Below, piece after piece: positions 38,878 to 47,654 of a stretch of DNA of 64,000 bases. Position numbers and translations under genes: made by a program. The notes under the pieces are model-generated. The model did no database searches, was not told where the DNA came from, and was given only the letters and a program-made list of their open reading frames with translations. Each line of letters starts with the position of its first letter. Position 1 is the stretch's first letter. The stretch spans positions 62,001 through 126,000 of the forward strand of contig CAWHMT010000004.1 of the NCBI GenBank assembly GCA_963830455.1, read 5' to 3'. Origin of the DNA: 20CM-2-65-7 sp963830455. GTDB taxonomy: Bacteria; Gemmatimonadota; Gemmatimonadetes; Gemmatimonadales; GWC2-71-9.

Positions 38878-41800
38878 TCTTCTCTTTCTCCTCTTCGTTC
38901 TTGCGAGCTGCCGTGGCGGCGCGCCGCCGCCGCTGTTCGAGCGCGTCGCGCCGGAAGCGAGCGGCGTGCACTTCGCGAACACGCTGCCCCGGGATTCCGG
39001 GTCGGGGGGGCGGCGGCGGCGGTGAACATCGTGAACTACCTGTACTACTACAACGGCGGCGGCGTCGCGGCGGGCGACGTGGATGGTGACGGTCTGGTCG
39101 ATCTGTATTTCACGTCGAACCTGGGCAGGAACCGCCTCTACCGCAACCTCGGTCAGTTTCGATTTGAAGATGTCACGGATCGCGCCGGCGTCGCGGACTC
39201 CGGCGGCTGGAAAAGCGGCGTGACCATGGCCGACGTGAACGGCGACGGGCGTCTCGACATCTACGTGTCGGGCGTGGACGATGAGATGCGCGGCCGCAAC
39301 GTGCTCTACATCAACAACGGCGACGGCACGTTCAGCGATCGGACAGACGAGTTCGGCCTGGGCTTCGCCGGATACGGCACCCAGGCCGCGTTCTTCGATT
39401 ACGACGGCGACGGCGATCTGGACATGTACCTGCTGAACAGCTCGACGCTGCAACGCGTCGCGCGTGCGCAGAGCACAAGCCGCACCGCGCGCGACGCCGC
39501 GGCCGGAGATCGGTTGTACCGCAATGACGACGGACGCTTCGTCGACGTGAGCGAGCAGGCCGGCATCTATGGTGGGGTCGAGGGATTTGGGCTAGGGATT
39601 GGGGTCAGCGATCTGAATGTCGATGGCTGCCCAGACATCTACGTCGCGAATGACTTTCCCGAGAATGACTTCCTGTATCTGAACAACTGCGACGGCACGT
39701 TCCACGAAGCGATTACCGAAACCACCGGCCACACCAGCCGCTTCTCGATGGGCGTAGACGTTGCCGACTTCAACAACGACGGTCGTCCCGACATCGCCGT
39801 CGTGGACATGCTCCCCGACTCGGAGCCGATCCTCAAGACCGCGGCGAGCGCGGAGAGCTACACGCTGTTCAACCTGAAGCTCGCGGCCGGCTATCACCCG
39901 CAGTACGCGCGCAACACGCTGCAACTGAACCGCGGCGTGGCCCGCGGGAAGCTGCGCTTCAGCGAGATCGGCCAGCTTGCCGGTATCGAGGCCACCGATT
40001 GGAGCTGGGCGCCGGTGTTCGCCGACTTCGATAACGATGGCTTCAAGGACCTGTTTGTCACCAACGGGATCTATCGGCGTCCCAACGATCTCGACTACAT
40101 CGCGTCCCTCGACAGCGGCGGTCCGCCGATGCTAGGCAGGATGCCGAGTGTACCGTTGGCCAAGTACGCGTTCCGCAACAATGGTGATCTCACATTTGGG
40201 AATAGGGCTGGGGACTGGGGACTAGGAGATGCAGGATTCTCGAACGGCGCCGCGTACGCTGATCTCGATAACGATGGCAACCTCGATCTCGTGGTGAACA
40301 ACCTGAATGCCTCGGCGTCCATCTACCGTAACCTCGGTGCAAGCGGGCACCACCTGCGCATTGTCTTGCGCGGCAGCGGGGCGAACACGGCCGGCATCGG
40401 CGCGAAAGTCACGGTCACAACGCAAGGCCGTACGCAGTTGCTCGAGCAGAGCCCAACCCGCGGCTTCCAATCGTCAGTAGATCCGGTGCTGCACGTTGGG
40501 CTGGGGACGTCCACAACGGTCGATTCGCTCACGGTGACGTGGCCCGATCGCCGCCAGCAGACGCTCACCAGTTCTTGGTGTCGACACAACGATCACGTTG
40601 TCGCAGGCCGACGCGACCGTCCAACCGTCCAACCGTCTAACCGTCCAACCCCTGTTTTCCGATATCACCGCACAGTTCGATATCACCTATAGACACCGCG
40701 AGAACACGTTCTTCGACTTTGGTCGCGAGCCGCTGATGCCGCATTTGCTCTCGACCGAAGGGCCGGCGCTAGCCGTTGCGGACGCCAATGGCGACGGGCT
40801 CGACGACATCTACGTGGGCGGCGCGAAGTGGCAGGCCGGTGAGTTGTGGCTGCAGCGTGCCGACGGCCGCTTCCGCGCCAGCGCGCAACCCGCCTTCGCC
40901 GCCGACAGCCTGCATGAAGACATCGATGCGGCGTTCGTCGATGTCGACGGGGACGGCGACCGCGATCTCTACGTCGTGAGCGGCGGGAACGAATTCTCGG
41001 AGGGCGAGCCGCTCCGCGACCGGCTGTATCTGAATGACCGGGGCACGTTCCGTCGCGGCGAGCTCCCCGACTTCGCTCACAACGGCTCGTGTGTGGTCCC
41101 GGGCGATTTCAATCGCGACGGGCACGTCGATCTGTTCGTCGGGAGCCGCGTGGTTACGCGAACGTACGGCGCGACGCCGCGCAGCTATCTGCTGCAGGGC
41201 GATGGGACGGGACACTTTCGCGACGTCACACCCGACTTGATCGCCAATGCCGGGATGGTGAGCGGCGCCGCCTGGGTGGACGGCAATCTGATCGTCGTAG
41301 GCGAATGGATGCCGGTGAAGATCTTCCACCAGCAAAACGGGGGCTGGGTAGCGGACTCATTGCCAGCCACCACGGGATGGTGGAACAGCATCCAGACCGC
41401 CGACTTGAACCGTGACGGCCGGCCTGACCTCATCCTCGGCAACCTTGGCCTGAACTCATTCCTCCGCGCCTCGTCGCGCGAGCCGGTTCGTTTGTACCTG
41501 ACGACGCCGGCGATCCTGACATCGTACCGGCATGGCGTGAGCTATCCGCTCATGGGACGCGACGAGCTGATTGAAGCGGTGCCGCAGCTGCGATCGCGCT
41601 ATCCCACCTACCGGTCGTTCGGCGCGAGCCGGATCGAAGACATCGTCCCCGGCAAGACATTGCGGCAGGTACCTGTGCTGCGGGCCGAGACCTTCGCGAG
41701 CGCGATCGGACTGAATCGCGGCGCTGGCGCGTTCGAGATCCGGCCTCTGGCGGTCGAAGCGCAATTCGCGCCGGTGTACGCCTCGCTCGCGGGAGACTTC

Positions 41801-42118
41801 GACGGAGACAGCGCGACCGATGTGATCGTCGCCGGCAACTTCTACGGCGTCACGCCGGTGCGCGGCCGCTATGATGCGAGTTATGGCCTGTTGCTCAAGG
41901 GCGATGGGAGCGGAAGCTTCGCGCCGCTGGACATGGAACGCAGCGGGCTCGACATCGAGGGGCAGGTTCGTCACATGGCGTTGCTGACGAGAGCGAACGG
42001 CGACCGGGTGATCGTCGTCGCGCGCAACAACGATCGCCTGCAGGTCCTGCGACTAGATCAGATAGCCCCGCTTCATCAGGCTGTGCGCCGACGCGGCGTA
42101 GCCGGCGTGGTCCGGTAG
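38867..42118 (+). CDS. CRTAC1-family lipoprotein, paralogue of the SusCD1-linked gene (two frame breaks)
   Basis: About 1080 residues after joining. Lipoprotein signal RSTLLFLLFVLASC, then FG-GAP repeats (YYNGGGVAAGDVDGDGLVDL, MADVNGDGRLDIYVSG, FFDYDGDGDLDMYLL), ASPIC block SPTRGFQSSVDPVLHVGLG, second half from HRENTFFDFGREPLMPHLLS, and the ending region VVARNNDR. Order and motifs match the gene at 24849-28190. Frame breaks lie in the G7-(CGG)4 stretch near 39004-39020 and near 40572. The last frame runs 66 bases into the convergent AhpD-like gene, whereas its paralogue stops soon after ARNNDR, so the true stop may be near 42053. Confidence 0.85.
39574..39604 (+). other. G-quadruplex motif in CRTAC1 paralogue (first)
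   Basis: Five G-runs: GGGG, GGG, GGG, GGG, GGGG with loops TCGA, ATTT, CTA, ATT. Encodes GFGLGIGV with unusual codons such as CTA and ATT. Confidence 0.65.
40198..40220 (+). other. G-quadruplex motif in CRTAC1 paralogue (second)
   Basis: GGG, AATA, GGG, CT, GGGG, ACT, GGGG on the coding strand, in frame. Confidence 0.65.
40617..40648 (+). repeat. 8-bp tandem repeat (CCGTCCAA x4) in a coding region
   Basis: Four units, the third with one change (CCGTCTAA). The unit is not a multiple of three, so gain or loss of a unit would shift frame. Confidence 0.75.
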
Positions 42119-42640
42119 ATACCAGCCCAGCGAGTCGGCCATCCGGTCGTAGATGCTGAACAGGGCGCAGACCTGAATCGCGTCCTCGATCGCGTGATCG
42201 GACAGCCCGGCGGCACGCAGCGGCTCGATGTCGCGCGGCCGCACGTCATCGGGCCGGAGCGTCAGCTTCTCGAGGAATCCCAGCTGCGCGCGCAGCTTCT
42301 CGTTGATCGGCGCGCTACGCCAATCGTCCAGCACCGCCTTCACGACCTTCTCGTCTTTCAGGGCCAGCGACGCGACCGCGCCGTGGGAATCCGTTCAGAA
42401 GACGCATTGGTTCAGGCGTGACGTGAACGCCGCGAACAGCTCGCGCTCGCCCACACTCCACTCCGACGGCCCGCGCATCACCGCCTGCGTCCAGGCGCAC
42501 ATGGGCCCGCCCCACAGCTCGGGGCGGTACATGAGCGTTTTCACGACGTCGGGAACGCGGCGCCGGCTCACCAGCCGGATCAGGATAAGCTTGAGCTTCT
42601 CCGGAAGCCGGTGACCATGTTCCACGGCGGGGACGCGCAT
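42053..42640 (-). CDS. Putative selenoprotein: AhpD/carboxymuconolactone decarboxylase-like, CxxU
   Basis: A 195-residue AhpD/CMD-fold protein if the in-frame TGA at 42397-42395 is read as selenocysteine. The active-site block is LNQCVF-U-TDSH: Cys79, Sec82, His86, where relatives have CxxC and the same His. The frame continues unbroken after TGA with family-typical sequence (GAVASLALKDEKVVKAVLDD, then LGFLEKLTLRPDDVRPRDIE). A hairpin with a GGUC loop sits 12-27 bases past the TGA. Upstream helix VGERELFAAFTSR carries the family's conserved Glu. Likely a thiol/selenol peroxidase or disulfide reductase partner. The ATG overlaps the stop of the preceding CMD-like gene (TGATG). Confidence 0.8.
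42368..42383 (-). promoter_or_regulatory. SECIS-like hairpin
   Basis: Six base pairs (CGGCGC with GCGUCG, one G-U) close a GGUC loop. The loop begins 18 bases after the TGA; in E. coli fdhF the loop AGGUCU begins at the same distance. Inside the coding region, as bacterial SECIS elements are. Confidence 0.65.
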
Positions 42641-42942
42641 CAGTCGGGCTCCTCGCCGCGCAGCGCCGCCATGCCGCGATCGAGCCGATAGACCGCGGCC
42701 CCCACGGCCGCGGCCACCGTGATCTCGAACAGGCTGTCGTCAGAATGACCCGCCTGCCGCAGCTGGGCGACATCGGTATCGGTGATCTTGTAGGCGTGGC
42801 AGGCGACCTTCGACACGTACGGCCCCAGCGGACCCGGGGCGGTAGCGCGCTCCAGGGCAGCACGGCGCTGCTCGGCCGGCGTGTCCCCGGGCGTGCTCAA
42901 GACCGCCTCGACCAGTCGCCGGCGGAAAGCTTCATAGCGCAT
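42640..42942 (-). CDS. Small CMD-like helical protein, partner of the AhpD-like selenoprotein
   Basis: A 100-residue helical protein. The C-terminal half (HSDDSLFEITVAAAVGAAVY) resembles the helical core of carboxymuconolactone decarboxylase/AhpD proteins but lacks the CxxC. One Cys (KVACHAYK) lies near residue 48. The stop overlaps the next start (TGATG), so both are translated from one message and may form one complex. No more specific function can be read. Confidence 0.7.
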   Translation of the reverse strand: MRYEAFRRRLVEAVLSTPGDTPAEQRRAALERATAPGPLGPYVSKVACHAYKITDTDVAQLRQAGHSDDSLFEITVAAAVGAAVYRLDRGMAALRGEEPD

Positions 42943-43058
42943 TCACGGAAACTTACTGCTGGGCCGTGGCCGCGCGAGTCTTGACACTTTCCGTTCCCTG
43001 CCGCCTCTTGAACGGCGACAACTCAAACCTGTTTTCACGTCACAGCCTGAGAGGTCGT
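42943..43058. promoter_or_regulatory. Divergent intergenic region upstream of SusC2
   Basis: Contains GAGTCTTGACA (TTGACA at 42981-42986), matching the string upstream of SusC1, 78 bases before the ATG. No convincing -10 at 17 bases. GAGAGG precedes the SusC2 start. Confidence 0.4.
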
Positions 43059-46049
43059 ATGCGACGTTTCCATCATTTTATGTGTGCGCTCCTCGCTTTG
43101 TCCTGGACCGCACCCCTCGCCCTCGCAGCACAACAACCCACTACCACCGTTCGCGGACGAATTACCGACCAGAGCACGCAACAGCCGATCAGCGGCGCGA
43201 GCGTCGCCGTCGCCGGCCGGACCGCGCTCTCGCAGGCCGATGGCCGGTTCTCGATCAGCGGCGTTCCGATCGGGCCCGCGACGGTGACCGCGCGCATGGT
43301 CGGCTACGCCCCGGCGACGCAGCCGGTCAACATCACCGAGGGCGAGCCCCTCACCGTCGATCTCGCGCTGGTTCCCCAGGCCATCAACCTCTCGGAGATC
43401 GTGGTGACGGGGTACGGCGAGCAGCGCGCAGGGAACATCACCGGCGCGGTGTCGTCGGTCGCGGATTCGCAGTTCAACCCCGGCCGCGTGCTCAGCCCGC
43501 AGATGCTGATTCAGAACAAAGTTCCCGGCGTGCAGGTGGTCGATAACAACGATCCGGGCGGCGGCCTCTCGATTCGAATCCGTGGCGCCACGTCCGCCAC
43601 CGCGAGCAACGAGCCGCTCTACGTCGTCGACGGCGTGCCGCTCGGTACCGGCGCCGGTGGTGGTCTCTCCGCGGGACGCGATCCGCTCAATTATCTCAAT
43701 CCTGGAGACATCGAGAACATCACCGTGTTACGCGATGCTTCTTCCGCCGCCATTTATGGCTCGAACGCGGCGAACGGGGTTGTCATCATCACGACCAAAT
43801 CGGGTAAGGGGCATTCCGGGGCGCACGTCGAGTTCAACACCAACGCGTCGGCGTCGCAGGTGACCAGAGTCCCGGACATGCTCACGGCGGCGCAGTTCGC
43901 CGACGCCGTCGCGACGTACGCGCCGACCCGCGTGGATTCGCTGCTCGGTCAGAACACGAACTGGTTCGATCAGATCGACCGCACCGGGTACGGCCAGCAG
44001 TACGACGTGTCGCTCAGCAACGGCACCGGCGACATGGGCTATCGCCTCTCGCTCGGCTATCAAAAGCAGAACGGCATCATTAGCGCAAGCTCGGTCGACC
44101 GGCTCTCGCTCGGCATCAACTACGAGCAGTCGGTCTTCAATGACCGGCTGCACATCAGCACGAACGTGCGGGGCGCGCGCTCGGTCGACAAGTTCACGCC
44201 CGGCGATGTGCTGGGTAATGCCGCCGCGATGGCGCCGACGCAGCCCGTGCTCAATCCGGGGAGCCCGACCGGCTACTGGGATTGGAACACCACGAACGCA
44301 TCGCCCAGCAATCCGGTCGCGAGCCTCGCGCTCGCGTCCGATCAGGGCACGACGTGGCGCAGCGTTGGCAACATCCAGACGGCGTATCACACGTCGTTTG
44401 TCGAGGGCCTGACGGCGAACCTCAACCTCGGCTACGATCTCACGAAGGCCGATCGCCAGATCTTCTATCCCAACAATCTGGCCGCGCAGGTCCGGCAGGG
44501 GCAGGGATACCTGGAGCTCAGAAACAACAGCCAGGGGAATTCTGTCCTCGACATGTATCTCGATTACACTCCGCGGCAGACCTTCGGCCCCGGCATGCTG
44601 AACCTGGTCGGCGGCTACTCGTACCAGCAGTCGCACGCCGAATACCCCCAGCTCGTCGAGCGCGGTCTCACGAGCAATCTGCTGGGCGACAACGGCGTGC
44701 CTCCGGCCCTCAACGTCACGCCGACGAAGACCGTCACCGACTACAAGCTCATTTCGTTCTTCGGCCGGGCCAATTACAACATCAACGATCGCTACCTGGC
44801 GGGCATCAGTATTCGCCAGGACGGCTCGTCGCGCTTCGGGCCATCAAATCAATGGGGGACGTTCCCCGCGGTATCGCTCGGCTGGCGGATTTCGCAGGAG
44901 CCCTTCATGCAGGGCGTCGGCGGTTTGTCCGATCTGAAGCTGCGCGCTTCCTGGGCCCAGACCGGCAACCAAGCCTTTGGTGATTATCTGTACTATCCCA
45001 CGTACACGTACAGCGATGCGCTCACCAAGGTGCAGATCGGCGGTCAATTCATCACCACGATCCGGCCGAGCGCTGTCGACGAGGGCATCCATTGGGAGAA
45101 GACCACGGCGTACGACGTGGGGCTCGATTACGGCTTCAGCAATCAACGCTTCAGCGGATCGATCGACTGGTATCAGAAGAACACCAGCGATCTCCTCTTC
45201 AATGTGCCCGTCGCCGCCGGGACGAACCTCGGCAACTTCGTCACGACCAACATCGGCGAGATGAAGAACACGGGCCTGGAGTTCGCGCTGAGCATGAAGG
45301 TGTTCGAGCCGCGGCCCGGCAGGATGAATTGGGACGCCTCTTTCACCGCGAGCCACAACAGCAACGAGCTGGTCGCCATCAATCCGTCGAAGAGCGTGGC
45401 CCGGATCCTCACCGGCAACATCTCGGGCGGTGTGGGCAACCTCGTCCAGGTGTTGCAGCCCGGCGCCCCGATCAACTCGTTCTTCGTCTTTGAGCAGCGC
45501 TACGACGCGCAAGGGAAGCCGGTCTACGATCCCGCCACCCCGACGAACATGTACGTAGATCAGAATGGCGACGGCCTGATCAATGATGGCGATCGCCGGC
45601 CCTTCCACGACCCGTCACCGAAGTGGATCTTCGGCCACACGTCGTATTTGACCTACGGGAAGTTCGACGGCGGCTTCACGCTGCGTGCGTACCTGGGCAA
45701 CTGGGTCTACAACAACGTGGCGTCCACCCTCGGCGCCTATCAGAACCTGAGCGGATCGGCAATGCCGGCGAACCTGCAGGCGTCGGTGCTCACGACGGGG
45801 TTCATCGTCCCGCAGTACTATTCTGACTATTATGTTGAGGATGGGTCGTTCCTGCGGATGGACAACATCACGCTCGGCTACTCATTCAACCTCAAGAACC
45901 AGCCGCTGCGCCTCTACGGCACGGTTCAGAACGCGTTCACGATCGCCGGTTATAGCGGTGTTGATCCGACTGCGGGCCTCAACGGGATCGACAACAATAT
46001 CTATCCCCGCGCGCGCACCATCACCACCGGCCTGAGCGCCCGGTTCTAA
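43059..46049 (+). CDS. SusC/RagA-type TonB-linked outer membrane protein 2
   Basis: A 996-residue TonB-dependent glycan transporter. Signal peptide with cleavage near APLALAAQQ, carboxypeptidase-regulatory-like domain at about 25-110 (VRGRITDQSTQQPISGASVA), signature IVVTGYGEQRAGNITGAVSS, plug with NEPLYVVDGVPLGTGAGGG and GSNAANGVVIITTKSGKG, then a barrel ending NIYPRARTITTGLSARF. ATG 43059 is chosen for its signal peptide and GAGAGG; the longer frame is not needed. The SusD gene starts 14 bases after the stop. Opens the rightward glycan operon. Confidence 0.95.
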   Translation: MRRFHHFMCALLALSWTAPLALAAQQPTTTVRGRITDQSTQQPISGASVAVAGRTALSQADGRFSISGVPIGPATVTARMVGYAPATQPVNITEGEPLTVDLALVPQAINLSEIVVTGYGEQRAGNITGAVSSVADSQFNPGRVLSPQMLIQNKVPGVQVVDNNDPGGGLSIRIRGATSATASNEPLYVVDGVPLGTGAGGGLSAGRDPLNYLNPGDIENITVLRDASSAAIYGSNAANGVVIITTKSGKGHSGAHVEFNTNASASQVTRVPDMLTAAQFADAVATYAPTRVDSLLGQNTNWFDQIDRTGYGQQYDVSLSNGTGDMGYRLSLGYQKQNGIISASSVDRLSLGINYEQSVFNDRLHISTNVRGARSVDKFTPGDVLGNAAAMAPTQPVLNPGSPTGYWDWNTTNASPSNPVASLALASDQGTTWRSVGNIQTAYHTSFVEGLTANLNLGYDLTKADRQIFYPNNLAAQVRQGQGYLELRNNSQGNSVLDMYLDYTPRQTFGPGMLNLVGGYSYQQSHAEYPQLVERGLTSNLLGDNGVPPALNVTPTKTVTDYKLISFFGRANYNINDRYLAGISIRQDGSSRFGPSNQWGTFPAVSLGWRISQEPFMQGVGGLSDLKLRASWAQTGNQAFGDYLYYPTYTYSDALTKVQIGGQFITTIRPSAVDEGIHWEKTTAYDVGLDYGFSNQRFSGSIDWYQKNTSDLLFNVPVAAGTNLGNFVTTNIGEMKNTGLEFALSMKVFEPRPGRMNWDASFTASHNSNELVAINPSKSVARILTGNISGGVGNLVQVLQPGAPINSFFVFEQRYDAQGKPVYDPATPTNMYVDQNGDGLINDGDRRPFHDPSPKWIFGHTSYLTYGKFDGGFTLRAYLGNWVYNNVASTLGAYQNLSGSAMPANLQASVLTTGFIVPQYYSDYYVEDGSFLRMDNITLGYSFNLKNQPLRLYGTVQNAFTIAGYSGVDPTAGLNGIDNNIYPRARTITTGLSARF

Positions 46050-46062
46050 GGAGATGCCAGAC

Positions 46063-47640
46063 ATGAACCGCACAATCCCAATCCTGAGTCTTACGGCTCT
46101 CCTGTCTGTGGCCGCGGTCGCCTGCACCGATCCTACGGTCGCACCGAAGAGCACCGTCACGAGCGCCAACATCTTCAACGACCCGAACTCCTATCTGGCC
46201 TTCCTCGCGAAGATCTATGGTGGACTGATCGTCACCGGCCAGCGGGGACCGGATGGCAACCCCGATATCCAGGGCATCGACGAAGGGTTCGGCGAGTACC
46301 TGCGTCTATACTGGTATCTGCAGGAGATGCCGACCGATGAAGCCGTGATCGGCTGGAACGATCCCGGTCTGCCCACCCTGAACACCGGGACCTGGGACGC
46401 GGGCAACAGCATGGTGAACGCGATGTACTATCGCGTGTTCTACCAGGTCATGCTGGTGAACGAGTTCCTGCGTCAGAGCACGGATGCGAAGCTGGCGGAG
46501 CGTGGCCAGAACGATCCGACGCTCATCAACAACGTGCACCAGTATCGCGCCGAGGCTCGCTTCCTCCGTGCGTTGAGCTACTGGCACGGCATCGATCTCT
46601 TTGCAAACATCCCGCTGGTGACCGAGAACGATGCCTTGGGCGCGACGCCGCCGCAGCAGGCACAACGCGCCGACATCTACGCCTACGCGGTCAGCGAGCT
46701 GAACGCGATCATCCCGGATTTGCCGACCGGCGGTCCAGCCGACGCGGCAACGTACGCCCGCGCGACGAAGGCGGCGGCGCACATGCTGCTCGCCAAACTG
46801 TACTTGAACGCCGGCGTGTACACGGGGACCGCGAACTACACCGGCGCAGTCACCGAAGCGCAGGCCGTGATCTCGGCAGGCTACACCCTGGAGCCCAACT
46901 TCAGGCATAACTTCTCGTCCGACAACAACACGTCCAATGAGCTCGTCTTCGTGGCTGCCCAGGACGGCGGCAGTACGCAGACGTGGGGCGGTATGACGTT
47001 CCTGATTCACGCGGGCTGCGGTGGGAGTATGTCCGCTGCGACATACGGCATCGATTACTGCTGGGGCGGCTACCGCATGAAGCAGCAGCTGTACGCCCTG
47101 TTCGATACGACGGGTAATGATACACGGTCGGCGTTTTTCCATACGGCGGGACAGCAAGTCAATGTCGATAATATCGGTGACTACTCCAACGGCATTGCCG
47201 CGCCGAAGTTCACCAACAAGACTTCCGGGGGCGGGAATGGTCAGCAGACGACCATGGTCGATACCGACTTCCCGATCTTCCGTCTCGCTGACGCCTATCT
47301 GATTTATGCGGAGGCCAGCATCCGAGGTGGCGGTGGCGCGAACGCACTCACGTACCTGAACGCGATTCGTGCGCGCGCCTACGGGAACACATCAGCGAAT
47401 TTCGCGACACTGCCTCCGGTGGACACGGTTTTGGCGGAGCGGGGCCGTGAGCTGATGTTCGAGGCCAGCCGCCGGACGGACCTCGTGAGGTTTGGCCTGT
47501 TCTCGAGCGGCACGTATCTCTGGGCATGGAAGGGCGGCGTTGTGGGTGGACAGGCTCTGCCAACCGGGCGCGATCTCTATCCGCTCCCGGGGAACGAGCT
47601 CATCGCCAACCCGAATTTGCAGCAGAACCCGGGCTACTGA
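46063..47640 (+). CDS. SusD/RagB family glycan-binding lipoprotein 2
   Basis: A 525-residue SusD-like surface lipoprotein. Signal SLTALLSVAAVACTDP has the lipid Cys at about residue 21. Family blocks include YRAEARFLRALSYWHGIDLF (HYRAEARFLRAL-type), LLAKLYLNAGVYTG and the C-terminal ERGRELMFEASRRTDLVRFG with ending NPNLQQNPGY. ATG 46063 has AAGGAG 9 bases upstream. A 12-bp hairpin follows its stop within the next gene's leader, as with SusD1. Confidence 0.95.
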   Translation: MNRTIPILSLTALLSVAAVACTDPTVAPKSTVTSANIFNDPNSYLAFLAKIYGGLIVTGQRGPDGNPDIQGIDEGFGEYLRLYWYLQEMPTDEAVIGWNDPGLPTLNTGTWDAGNSMVNAMYYRVFYQVMLVNEFLRQSTDAKLAERGQNDPTLINNVHQYRAEARFLRALSYWHGIDLFANIPLVTENDALGATPPQQAQRADIYAYAVSELNAIIPDLPTGGPADAATYARATKAAAHMLLAKLYLNAGVYTGTANYTGAVTEAQAVISAGYTLEPNFRHNFSSDNNTSNELVFVAAQDGGSTQTWGGMTFLIHAGCGGSMSAATYGIDYCWGGYRMKQQLYALFDTTGNDTRSAFFHTAGQQVNVDNIGDYSNGIAAPKFTNKTSGGGNGQQTTMVDTDFPIFRLADAYLIYAEASIRGGGGANALTYLNAIRARAYGNTSANFATLPPVDTVLAERGRELMFEASRRTDLVRFGLFSSGTYLWAWKGGVVGGQALPTGRDLYPLPGNELIANPNLQQNPGY

Positions 47641-47654
47641 TTCGGGAGTGCGCA

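Noticed and set aside
35413..39453. The TPR/FG-GAP frame open as 1346 residues, starting at 39453
   Set aside because: The first ~190 residues lie antisense to conserved FG-GAP coding sequence of the divergent gene; GTG 38877 gives a Shine-Dalgarno and a lipoprotein signal.
42053..42640. Treating the AhpD-like gene as a pseudogene or two separate genes
   Set aside because: No phase change occurs at the TGA, the stop falls exactly at a catalytic Cys position, and a SECIS-like hairpin follows.
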